Source: Planctomycetota bacterium (GTDB taxonomy: Bacteria; Planctomycetota; Planctomycetia; Pirellulales; Pirellulaceae). From it: a stretch of DNA of 30,494 nt. Under the pieces are notes generated by a model. It was not told where the DNA came from, did no database searches, and worked only from the letters and a program-made list of their open reading frames with translations. The first letter of the stretch is position 1; each line of letters starts with the position of its first letter. The translations under genes were made by a program, and so were the position numbers. Positions 6,988 through 14,747 of this stretch are shown here, piece by piece. The stretch spans positions 1 to 30,494 of the forward strand of contig JAPLNJ010000311.1 in assembly GCA_026692885.1 (NCBI GenBank), read 5' to 3'.

Positions 6988-7913
6988 GGTAAACCCTTTC
7001 CAAAAGCATAGACCTGAACAGAAAACACAAATTTCACCACCCGGCTGCATGCGGCAAACAACCTCATCTGCCACATCCGTTCCCACTTTCAATGCCTGTT
7101 GGACCAATGCAAGCAGCGCGCCAAAGCGAGTAAGAACCGAAAATAAAATCAATTGCGGCCCTTGTGTGTAGGGGCCCGCACGATGCACATGCGGCGAAAT
7201 GGCCCGTGGGCGTCGCCCTCACGCAATTTTCTAAGTTCACGGCGAGAGGCCGGAATTGCGTGGGGCCAGCAAGACCTGCAGTCAACCAGCGGTTGACACT
7301 TTCCCGGAAATCAGTTGGCGCCAACCACGCGTGAAGCACCCGCCAGAAACATTTGGTCGGGTGCCCAACGAAGATTTGTTGCAGCGGATCAACTGGAGAG
7401 ACTGCTCAAGTTTTCGCCCCGATAGGGGCAGCCACATAACAGCCCAGCGGCAGAGCGGAGCGGCGTTAGCCGCATAGCGCCGCCCTGGGTTAGGGGAGTA
7501 TCAGGAACGCCAGCCCTGAAGGGGCGAAACAAGCCTTGGTCCATCTGACGAACGATGTGCGTGAGAGGAACCGATTTGTTTCGCCCTTTCAGGGCTACCG
7601 GAGTGAATCGATACCGTACCCAGGGCGTCGCTCTGCGGCTGTCGCCGCGACGATTTGCCCTGGGCTGATTTGTTAATGCCCCTTTGGGGCGGAAGAGTTG
7701 TGTATGAGGACGAGGGACAAGCCGGGGTATTTATCAAATTCCAAAGTGAACACCGACACCGGGAAGAACCGTCTGCTGGTAGTGGCCCGGAGTACGCTGT
7801 CAGCCGGGGAATTATCTATTCGGCGCGGCCTTTGCACAGCTGTGGTTCGAACAGTTTCAGCAGATCACAGGAAGAACGGATTGTTGGCCAGCGGTGCTAA
7901 CGGGAGGTAAATC
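6988..7913. other. Gene-free stretch with hairpin repeats
   Basis: About 925 bp with no convincing gene; the open frames here lack ribosome sites and family motifs. The part next to pilin 3 must contain its promoter. Visible stem-loops are GTCAACC-AGC-GGTTGAC (7281-7297), GCACCCG/CGGGTGC (7336-7364), an inverted pair around CACGCAATT/AATTGCGTG (7222-7262) and the composite repeat at 7416-7690. Confidence 0.6.
7416..7690. repeat. Composite palindromic repeat block
   Basis: An outer pair of small hairpins, GCCCC-GATA-GGGGC (7416-7429) and GCCCC-TTT-GGGGC (7678-7690), encloses two GC-rich palindromes (about 7443-7490 and 7620-7668). These in turn enclose an inverted pair AGCCCTGAAGGGGCGAAACA near 7512 and its near-perfect complement near 7577. 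The symmetric architecture suggests one element built of nested inverted repeats. No transposase is encoded. Confidence 0.6.
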
Positions 7914-8111
7914 ATGACACGACGACATATCGAACAACTGCGGCGGGTCGGCCAATTGCTACGGCGCTTGGCCAATGCCGAAGAAGTCCACGGTGACTTG
8001 GACGGAGCGGAGATGCTGCTGTACCTGTCCCACCACGTGCATGACGTGGCCGACACGGCCGAAGAGCAGCGGGAGCCGTGTGTTAGTGTTGCGGTGCCCG
8101 CGCGGCGATAA
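7914..8111 (+). CDS. Small conserved-looking protein of unknown function
   Basis: This is a 65-aa soluble protein with GGGAGG 7 nt before the ATG, so it is probably translated. It is mostly helical and charged, with a leucine-heptad-like N-terminus (IEQLRRVGQLLRRLANAEEV) and a His-rich middle (LSHHVHDVAD). It ends 17 bp before the GTG of the next gene, on the same strand, and is probably the first gene of the unit 7914-11755. I do not recognise a family. The helical amphipathic pattern would suit a small regulator or adaptor, but that is only inference. Confidence 0.65.
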   Translation: MTRRHIEQLRRVGQLLRRLANAEEVHGDLDGAEMLLYLSHHVHDVADTAEEQREPCVSVAVPARR

Positions 8112-8128
8112 TCGACGGGAGCTGCGAC

Positions 8129-9685
8129 GTGCTGAAGAAACTGTGGTGCTTCGAGACCCTCATCTTCCTTGGTCTCTGGCTGATCTTGATGGGTTGCTAC
8201 CCCTGGCGATTCTTTCTGGATCCAGGGACCTTCTGGCACACAACCATTGGCCTTAGGATTCTGGAAACCGGCCAACTTCCACAAGCCGACACGTTTACCT
8301 ACACCGTGCATGGCCAGCCGTGGATTTCCCAGGACTGGCTGTACCAGGTAGCGATGGCGCTGCTCTATAAGCTTGGCGGCTGGGACAGCTTGCTGGTGGT
8401 CACGGTGGTCCTGTTGGCGGCGATGTACGCTTGGCTCGCCGGACGACTGTTCAGCGCTGGCTTGGACGGGGTCTGCGCCACGGGGGTCGTCATCCTGGCT
8501 TTCGCGGCCTGCCTTAGTCAGTTCCACGTGCGTCCGCTGATTCTGACCATGGTGCTTACCGGCCTATCGTTTGCCCTGCTGGTCGATGTGGAATCAGGCC
8601 GGCGCCCATTGCGGCACCTGTGGTGGTACGTACCGATATCTCTTTTCTGGACGAACGTTCATGGCGGAGTCCTGGGCGGTCTGGGCACTTTTGTGCTAGT
8701 AGCTGGCGGATGGATGCTCTGCGCGGTCATCGGGCGGGAGAGTCCGATCCGGTGCCGTCGCGACGGGATCGAATTGGCGGGCATCTTGGCCGCGTGCGGA
8801 TTGACGGTCTTGGTTAATCCCTACGGCCTGGAGTTGCCCCGGCTTTGGTTCGAAATACTTCGGCTTCCCTTGTCAGATTCGGTTCGTGAACACTGGCCAC
8901 TTTGGCGTTTCCCGTTCACCGCGATCCCGTCGATTTCGCTGGTTGTGCTGTACCTGGTGGCGCTGCTCGGAACCTGGCCCAGATTCCCTCGCAGCACGTG
9001 GCTGATGCCGCTGGTGTGGTTCATCTTGGCCTATTCCCGGACCCGTCACGCATCCTTGTTTGTCATCGTCGCGGTGGTGGCCCTGGGAGATATGCTGCCA
9101 TACAGCCGCCTTTCCCGTTGGCTGGCGTGGCGCGGCTTCTTCCACGGACCTTCTATTCCTGACGCCAGCTACCCGCGTTCGGGGTGGCGGCGGTTCGTGG
9201 TCCCGGCCGCTGTCCTTGTGATTGCCCTCCTGCTGCAGGCGAATTCCGTGCAGGTGCCGATCTTGGGCCGTGGCTGGGTACAGCTAGAACCCACTTACTG
9301 GCCCATTCAGCTGCTTCCCGAACTCCGTGAACTCGAATCCCAAAATTCCCCCCGAGTAAGAATCTTCAATGATTGTCGCTACGGCGGTTTCTTGATATTT
9401 CACACACCCGCTCTTCCCGTTTTCCAGGATGATCGTTGCGAATTGTTTGGGGCAGCGTTTCTAAAGCGATACGACAACTTGTATTACCACGATCCCGGGG
9501 AAATTGACCATTGGGATGCTCAGCTGGGTTTCTCGCACGCGATTGTGGAGGAGGATTCGAAACTGGATCGCTATCTCGCCGGGAGTTCTCGCTGGGAAAC
9601 CATTCGGCGGACGCCCGCCGGGGTTCTCTACAGAAAGAAAAGTCCAGGGATTGATTTCGATACGGCTGTACGGGGGGCGTCATGA
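8129..9685 (+). CDS. GT-C-like polytopic membrane protein
   Basis: This is a 518-aa protein with about ten hydrophobic helices. After the first helix comes an outside loop, DPGTFWHTTIGLRILETG, then GQPWISQDWLYQ. This loop resembles the first-loop acidic motif of GT-C glycosyltransferases, which use polyprenyl-phosphate sugars. The C-terminal ~130 residues after the last helix are a soluble domain (RIFNDCRYGGFLIF, FQDDRCELFG), probably periplasmic. The start is a GTG with GGGAG 7 nt upstream. It is the second gene of the unit and its stop is 25 bp before the toroid gene. The substrate cannot be told from the sequence. Confidence 0.75.
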   Translation: MLKKLWCFETLIFLGLWLILMGCYPWRFFLDPGTFWHTTIGLRILETGQLPQADTFTYTVHGQPWISQDWLYQVAMALLYKLGGWDSLLVVTVVLLAAMYAWLAGRLFSAGLDGVCATGVVILAFAACLSQFHVRPLILTMVLTGLSFALLVDVESGRRPLRHLWWYVPISLFWTNVHGGVLGGLGTFVLVAGGWMLCAVIGRESPIRCRRDGIELAGILAACGLTVLVNPYGLELPRLWFEILRLPLSDSVREHWPLWRFPFTAIPSISLVVLYLVALLGTWPRFPRSTWLMPLVWFILAYSRTRHASLFVIVAVVALGDMLPYSRLSRWLAWRGFFHGPSIPDASYPRSGWRRFVVPAAVLVIALLLQANSVQVPILGRGWVQLEPTYWPIQLLPELRELESQNSPRVRIFNDCRYGGFLIFHTPALPVFQDDRCELFGAAFLKRYDNLYYHDPGEIDHWDAQLGFSHAIVEEDSKLDRYLAGSSRWETIRRTPAGVLYRKKSPGIDFDTAVRGAS

Positions 9686-9710
9686 GGAGTGGCGGACGGG
9701 AGATGCGGCG

Positions 9711-10640
9711 ATGAATGACGGAAGATCACCAGCGGCCGTGCTCGAGGCAGGCGCGGAAGTCCGTAGTCTGGAGTGGCGCGAATCGCTGCTCGCTATCCTC
9801 GCCGCCACTCCCGTTGCCGGTTATCTCGACGGGCAGCAGTGGGCGACGGAGCCGACGGCCTTGAACGCGCTGGCCCTGCTGGCCCTGGATCGGAGCGAAG
9901 CGGCATTTCAGGCTACAGACCGGATCGCCGACCTGCAGAACGGCGATGGCAGCGTGGGCGCGCAGCCTCAGACAGCAAGCCCTGGTTGGCCAACCAGTTT
10001 GGCCGTGCTGGCATGGCTGGCTGCTGCGAACGCGGGCCGCCAATACGGCGAATTCGTGGCGAAAGCCATCGCCTGGATTCTGTCGGAGCGGGGAAAGACC
10101 AGCCCGCGCGTACCAGAGGTTGGCCATGACACCATGCTGGCTGGCTGGTCCTGGGCTCAGGCCACCCATTCCTGGATCGAGCCCACGGCGCTGTATCTGG
10201 TCGCGTTGAAGGCCGCCGGTCACGGACAGCACGTTCGCGCCCGCGAAGCAGTCCAACTGCTGCTGGATCGGCAGTTGCCGCAGGGTGGCTGTAACTACGG
10301 CAATACGGTCGTGATGGGTAACACCCTGAGGCCGCACGTCCAGCCGACCGGCATTGCGCTGTTGGGGTTGCTCGGCGAACCCACGGGAGGCGAACGGGTC
10401 GAACGTGCCCTGCGGTACTTGGAGCAGACGGTCAACGAAGCCACAACCACCATGTCGCTATGCTGGGCACTGCTCGGTCTGACGGCTCATGGCCGCAGGC
10501 CCGCGTTAGCGGACGCGTGGCTGGAACGGGCCTTCCGTCGCACTGCGGAACGTGACCACTCGCCTTATAAGTATGCCCTGATCGCGCTCGCCACACTCGG
10601 TGACAAGGCTCCGTTGATAACCCTGGCGAGAGTTTCATAA
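9711..10640 (+). CDS. Alpha/alpha-toroid protein (squalene cyclase/prenyltransferase-like repeats)
   Basis: This is a 309-aa protein made of repeated helix pairs. The hallmark [E/Q]PTaLxlLaL occurs at about 47-58, 157-168 and 211-222, with QNGDGS at 76-81, WPTSLAVLAW at 93-102 and QLPQGGCNYGN at 188-198. These are features of the squalene-hopene-cyclase/prenyltransferase-beta fold. The length is half that of a true cyclase, and I see no DXDD catalytic motif, so it is probably not a complete cyclase. The frame is open from 9504, but the ATG at 9711 has GGGAG about 8 nt upstream and avoids overlap with the previous gene. Its stop overlaps the next ATG by one base (TAATG), implying coupled translation with the DUF362 gene. 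Confidence 0.78.
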   Translation: MNDGRSPAAVLEAGAEVRSLEWRESLLAILAATPVAGYLDGQQWATEPTALNALALLALDRSEAAFQATDRIADLQNGDGSVGAQPQTASPGWPTSLAVLAWLAAANAGRQYGEFVAKAIAWILSERGKTSPRVPEVGHDTMLAGWSWAQATHSWIEPTALYLVALKAAGHGQHVRAREAVQLLLDRQLPQGGCNYGNTVVMGNTLRPHVQPTGIALLGLLGEPTGGERVERALRYLEQTVNEATTTMSLCWALLGLTAHGRRPALADAWLERAFRRTAERDHSPYKYALIALATLGDKAPLITLARVS

Positions 10641-11755
10641 TGAGTCCTAGGTTGCCAATGGAAGACGAGAGAACGTGGAGTGCTGCCATGAACGTCGATC
10701 CCGCTGCTGCTCTCGCCCCACCTGACGGCCAAGAGCCTCCCCACGACCACCCTGCGCCCGCCAGGGCAGGGAAGATCCACCGTCGCTCGCTGTTGATGGG
10801 CGCGGGCGCGGCCGCGGTCGGCGCGGTGGGATTCGGCTGGGCCCGGAGGGCGCTCCGCGAGCACGCGGCCGTCTTCATTGCGAGTGGCCAACGTTACGCA
10901 GGCCCGCTGGCCACGACCATTCGCGACGGCCTGTTGGCCACGGGGTTCGATCCGGCCACCCTGCGTGGCAAGCGCGTCTTACTCAAGCCCAATCTGGTCG
11001 AACCTACGCGTGTCGCCCGGCACATGACCACGCATCCCGCGATGATTGTGGCGGCTGCGGAGGTGTTCCGCGGTTGGGGAGCCGCCGTGTCAGTCGGCGA
11101 AGGTCCCGGTCATGTGCGCGACACGGAAATGGCCCTGGAGGAGTCCGGGCTCGGCGAGGCGTTCCAGATGGCTCGTCTACCGTTTGCCGACCTGAACTAC
11201 GAGGACACCGTGTGGGTTCCCAATCGGGGTCGAGCAAGCCAGCTGAAGGGCTTTCATTTGCCGCACTCGGTGGTCTCCGCAGATCTGATCGTTTCCCTGC
11301 CGAAAATGAAAACCCACCACTTGATCGGCGTCACCGCCGCGATGAAGAATCTGTATGGTGTCCTCCCAGGTATTCGCTACGGGTGGCCCAAGAATGTATT
11401 GCACCAAAACGGCATTCCCGAAACCGTTTACGACATCAACGCTTCACTCCCGAAAACCATTGCCATCGTCGATGGCATCGAGTGCATGGAAGGTGACGGG
11501 CCGATCATGGGAACACCCAAACACATGGGCTTGGTGGTGGTCGGCACGGTCCCTGCCGCTGTGGACGCCACGGTGGCGCGTTTGATGTACTTGTGCCCGG
11601 AGAAAATTGGGTATCTGTGTCTGGCGGCGGATCGCCTTGGACCGATTGACGACCGTTACATCGATCAGCGCGGAGAACTTTGGCGCCCGCTCGCCTCGGC
11701 TTTCCAGATCATCGATCAGCCCCATCTCCAGAGTTTACGCGTGAAGCATGGGTAG
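10640..11755 (+). CDS. Tat-exported DUF362 protein
   Basis: This is a 371-aa DUF362 family protein. An N-terminal twin-arginine signal (HRRSLLMGAGAAAVG, RR at 48-49) is followed by the DUF362 core: LLKPNLVEP (114-122), the GEGP stretch near 153-156, PKMKTHHLIGVTAAMKNLYG (221-240) and a C-terminal domain. I see no CxxCxxC ferredoxin motif, which some DUF362 proteins have. The function of the family is not established. The ATG overlaps the previous stop (TAATG); another ATG at 10688 with GGAG upstream would also keep the Tat signal. The last ~200 bp are duplicated at 17230-17437. Confidence 0.85.
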   Translation: MSPRLPMEDERTWSAAMNVDPAAALAPPDGQEPPHDHPAPARAGKIHRRSLLMGAGAAAVGAVGFGWARRALREHAAVFIASGQRYAGPLATTIRDGLLATGFDPATLRGKRVLLKPNLVEPTRVARHMTTHPAMIVAAAEVFRGWGAAVSVGEGPGHVRDTEMALEESGLGEAFQMARLPFADLNYEDTVWVPNRGRASQLKGFHLPHSVVSADLIVSLPKMKTHHLIGVTAAMKNLYGVLPGIRYGWPKNVLHQNGIPETVYDINASLPKTIAIVDGIECMEGDGPIMGTPKHMGLVVVGTVPAAVDATVARLMYLCPEKIGYLCLAADRLGPIDDRYIDQRGELWRPLASAFQIIDQPHLQSLRVKHG

Positions 11756-11890
11756 GAGGGGCCGTCGCAGCGAGCTGCTCACGGAGTAGGGGACTTTCGC
11801 CACAATGTGATATGCGTATCTCTGCGCCCCATGAAGCTGCGGGAAGCGCGCCACGGTCTGAAGTGTGCGCGCAAGTTGTCCAGCCGGAGT

Positions 11891-12257
11891 CTAAGCGGGT
11901 GACCGAACAGCCAGCACGATCAAGGTTCCCCCCCGTCCTGTCAGCGTACCCAACGCCAGGGCGGGAAGCGACAATCCCGTAAGCAGCGTACCGAGCAGAA
12001 AGCCAAATAACCGCGTCCCAGGACCGGCATGTCCCTTGCGGCCCCGCAAGGTATCGAAAAAGGCGTTGGGCTCGGACTGCAGGCGATTGAGCGCACTCTG
12101 GGACCAGCCGAGCAGGTCATACTCGAACTCCTGATGCCACTGCCGCTGAAGCCGGCCTTTGCCAGGCCCTGCGTAAGCGCCCGCGCGTTGAAATGGAACA
12201 GGTGTCGCGGAGCGTCGGCGTGCAGCCAGCTCTTGCCGAAAAGTCGGGCGAAGGCCT
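11891..12257 (-). pseudogene. Remnant of a class I methyltransferase
   Basis: Reading frames on the minus strand line up piecewise with the C-terminal part of an SAM-dependent methyltransferase. First comes LFGKSWLHADAPRHLFHF with ALTQGLAKAGF. After a frameshift near 12130 comes EFEYDLLGWSQSALNRLQSE with LRGRKGHAGPGTRLFGFLLG. After a second shift in the run of seven Cs at 11928-11934 comes TLIVLAVRSPA and a TAG at 11891. The N-terminal Rossmann part is absent, and the remnant begins right after the stop of the next gene on the strand. Two frameshifts plus the missing 5' end make it a dead gene. Membrane-helix-like residues (LLTGLSLPALALG) are typical of the tails of methyltransferases in glycan clusters. 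Confidence 0.7.
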
Positions 12258-12259
12258 GT

Positions 12260-13441
12260 TTACGACGCTGCGACTTTCCCCGCCGCCACCGGCATCCGCG
12301 TGCGACGGAAGACAATGGTCAGAAACCACAACAGAATGAACGGCGCGATTGATAGCCGAAGGCTCATCGCGCAGGCGGGCGCCAGTAACGGCAACAACCA
12401 GGCCGCGACCAGCGGCAGCTTTTCACGCTCGGACCAGTGTTCGCGGTAGGTCTCCCAACCGGAATAGGCGATCGCCAGTCCCAGGATCCCCAGGTCGTAG
12501 TTGTAGCCATAAGGCGTGAACAGCAGGACCGCGATGCACAGACTGCTGGCCTTCAGAGAATGCGAGGCCTGGTGAGACCAGATCCAGCCCAGCGTTCCCA
12601 TCGCAGTCAGGGAGACCACCACCTGGAAGCCCATCGCCACGTGGTGATCGAGCCCGAGCAATCGGAAGCCGCTGTAGGTGGTGACCATTTTCTTCCAGAG
12701 CGAGGACTCGGTCTGCAGAATCTGCACGGGAAGTTCGAGATTACCGAAGAACGCCCTCCAGGGGTCCAAACCGAACACCGCCAGGCTGATCAACATCAGC
12801 AGACACGCTGCCAGAAAGGTGGCGGTCAGCGCCTTCCAATGCCGACCGGCGACCAGAGCCACGACCAACATCACCGCCATGTGCGGCTTGATGACCAGCA
12901 GGCCAAACAGCACCCCCGCCCACACGGGCGACTGCGGCAGCAGGAGCAGCCCCCCTCCCATCAGCGAGGCGATCAACAAGCCGTTCTGGCCGTGCATCAG
13001 ATTCTGGAACGTGCCGGGATAACCGAAAGCTATCCACAGGGTGAACGGGTGCGGGGCGATCCGCCGGAGTGTGACCAGGTACAGCGCCAGGTTGGTCGAA
13101 ACCCAGGCCAGAAACGAAGCCAGATAAGGCAGCAGACCCAGCGGCAAGATGAACAGCAGAAAGACAGGAGGGTACACCCAGGGATTGGGATAGTCGGCGG
13201 GGATGATGGTCCGCTGGGTTTCGTAGAACCTGGTGAAATCGTAGGACGTGGCGGTCTCGCCCCGCAGGGCCATGGTCGAAGCGGTATAGAACAGTAGAAA
13301 GTCCGACCCGATCGGTTTACCCGTGCGGTCCATCAGGTTGGCGCCCGTGAGCATGAAGAAGCCCCAGATCGCGACGTGCAGGGTCGCGAAGATCCGTGGG
13401 TACCGCGAAAGTCGCTCTTCATTCAACCAACTGTTGCCCAT
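12260..13441 (-). CDS. GT87/DUF2029 family mannosyltransferase-like membrane protein
   Basis: This is a 393-aa polytopic membrane protein of the DUF2029/GT87 (GT-C) type. The signature features are an N-terminal helix followed by GSDFLLFYTASTMALRGE, then DYPNPWVYPPVFLLFILPLGLLPY, GQNGLLIASLMGGGLLLL and FGLLVIKPHMAVMLVVALVAGRHWKAL. These stretches are typical of the polyprenyl-phosphate-mannose-dependent alpha-mannosyltransferase family. The start at 13441 has GAGGAG about 11 nt upstream. It is 127 bp downstream of the GT2 gene on the same strand. If that GT2 makes polyprenyl-phosphate mannose, this protein could be a user of it (inference). Confidence 0.85.
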   Translation of the reverse strand: MGNSWLNEERLSRYPRIFATLHVAIWGFFMLTGANLMDRTGKPIGSDFLLFYTASTMALRGETATSYDFTRFYETQRTIIPADYPNPWVYPPVFLLFILPLGLLPYLASFLAWVSTNLALYLVTLRRIAPHPFTLWIAFGYPGTFQNLMHGQNGLLIASLMGGGLLLLPQSPVWAGVLFGLLVIKPHMAVMLVVALVAGRHWKALTATFLAACLLMLISLAVFGLDPWRAFFGNLELPVQILQTESSLWKKMVTTYSGFRLLGLDHHVAMGFQVVVSLTAMGTLGWIWSHQASHSLKASSLCIAVLLFTPYGYNYDLGILGLAIAYSGWETYREHWSEREKLPLVAAWLLPLLAPACAMSLRLSIAPFILLWFLTIVFRRTRMPVAAGKVAAS

Positions 13442-13568
13442 CGCACTTCAAACTCCTCAGTTCGGGTCGCGGTCAAATGACTACTCATCCTCCGCGAGAT
13501 CGTCGCCGGTGCGTCGTCCTGCGGGGAGACGACCGATGACTAGCAGCATTCCGTCTCACGATCCGACA

Positions 13569-14336
13569 CTATGTGGCCGTGGCGTCGCGGACCGTCGGCC
13601 CCGAAAAAATTGCTGACTTGCCCAGGCCCCACTTTTGCAGGCGGAACTGCAACGAAGTCTTGAGCACCCCCATGCCATAGACCACGCTGCGGCGGAAGTT
13701 GATGGACGAGGCGTCCTCGCAGTACCGCGTGGGGCAGGTCAACTCGCCGATGCGATAACCGAACCAGATAATCTGCGCCAACATCTGGTTGTCGAACAGG
13801 AAGTCGTTGGAGTTTTGATCCAGCGGCAGCGACTGCAGGATCTCTTTGGTGAAGGCGCGATAGCCGGTGTGATACTCCGACAGCTTTTGTCCGACCATCA
13901 GATTCTGGAACAGGGTCAAAGACCGATTGGCGACGTACTTGTAGAGAGGCATGCCCCCTTGGCGGGCCCCAGTGCCCAGAATGCGCGACCCCAGCACGGC
14001 GTCGAACTCGCCGTAGGCGATCATCGCGGCCATTGCCGGCACCAGTTTCGGCGTGTACTGATAGTCGGGGTGGACCATGATTACAATGTCCGCCCCCAGT
14101 CCCAAGGCTGCGCGGTAGCAGCTTTTTTGATTGCCACCGTAGCCCAGGTTCTTGTCGTGGATGATCGTATGAATTCCCATCTGCTTGGACAGATTCGATG
14201 TCCCATCGCGACTGGCATCGTCCACCAGAACGACCTCGTCCACAATTTCCAGCGGCAGGTCGTCGTAGGTCTTTTCCAGCGTCTTTTCGGCGTTGTAGGC
14301 CGGCATGACGACGATGATCTTCTTGCCTTTAAGCAT
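13569..14336 (-). CDS. GT2 glycosyltransferase, polyprenyl-phosphate sugar synthase-like
   Basis: This is a 255-aa family 2 glycosyltransferase without membrane helices. The N-terminal MPAYNAEKTLEKTYDDLP and VVLVDDASRDGT (nucleotide-binding Asp pair) are followed by NLGYGGNQKSCYRAALG and MVHPDYQYTPKLVPAM, with D in the DXD-like position, and then GSRILGTGARQGGMPLYKYVANR. This resembles dolichyl-phosphate mannose/glucose synthases, which load a sugar from a nucleotide donor onto polyprenyl phosphate. GGGGGAG precedes the ATG. It is the first gene of a minus-strand pair with the GT87-like protein and is divergent from the YfhO-like gene. Confidence 0.87.
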   Translation of the reverse strand: MLKGKKIIVVMPAYNAEKTLEKTYDDLPLEIVDEVVLVDDASRDGTSNLSKQMGIHTIIHDKNLGYGGNQKSCYRAALGLGADIVIMVHPDYQYTPKLVPAMAAMIAYGEFDAVLGSRILGTGARQGGMPLYKYVANRSLTLFQNLMVGQKLSEYHTGYRAFTKEILQSLPLDQNSNDFLFDNQMLAQIIWFGYRIGELTCPTRYCEDASSINFRRSVVYGMGVLKTSLQFRLQKWGLGKSAIFSGPTVRDATAT

Positions 14337-14747
14337 TCCTGACTCCCCCTAGCCCCGACAATTGTCGGCAACCGCCATCTGGCGCAGGGCTTGAATGAAA
14401 TCGTGAATCGATGCTTGTTTCGCTGGGCTGCTTGCAAGCTACGGACGCTTTGGACTCGGTCCAAGCTTCCGACCACCGCGCCCCAGGTCGTGCCCCCGCA
14501 ACCCCGTTGGGGTTAGTTTCCGTCCGCTCGCCCTACAGTGTGGTTTTTTCCGGACGTCCATGTCAAGGGGCTTACGAACGTGTACCTGGTTTGAGCGTGC
14601 CGCGGGAAACAGCACGTTGCGGCCACGCCTCATTGAAAACGGCACGTGGGTGCGGTACGCTGTTTGCGTTGTCGGCGTGGGGCCGACCTGCTGGATGATG
14701 CACAGATACTCACAGCAGTTGGGGGAGAGCCGTGGAAAGGTCCCGCA
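14337..14747. other. Divergent intergenic region
   Basis: About 410 bp with no gene, between divergent transcription units. It holds a perfect 14-bp palindrome CCGACAATTGTCGG (14355-14368) just upstream of the GT2 ribosome site, which could be an operator or a repeat fragment. A small hairpin AACCCC-GTT-GGGGTT lies near 14505-14520, and a possible promoter for the downstream gene lies at 14633-14661. Confidence 0.5.
14633..14661 (+). promoter_or_regulatory. Possible sigma-70-type promoter
   Basis: TTGAAA (14633-14638) and TACGCT (14656-14661) are separated by 17 bp, about 85 bp before the ATG at 14748. It matches the consensus moderately and could occur by chance. Confidence 0.25.

Noticed and set aside
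7064..7339. 91-aa minus-strand frame upstream of the pilins
   Set aside because: It covers hairpin repeats, lacks family motifs and has no ribosome site; the sequence is better explained as promoter and repeat DNA.
7501..7900. Open frames of about 80 aa on both strands
   Set aside because: They are translations of the palindromic block and its flank, with no conserved pattern.
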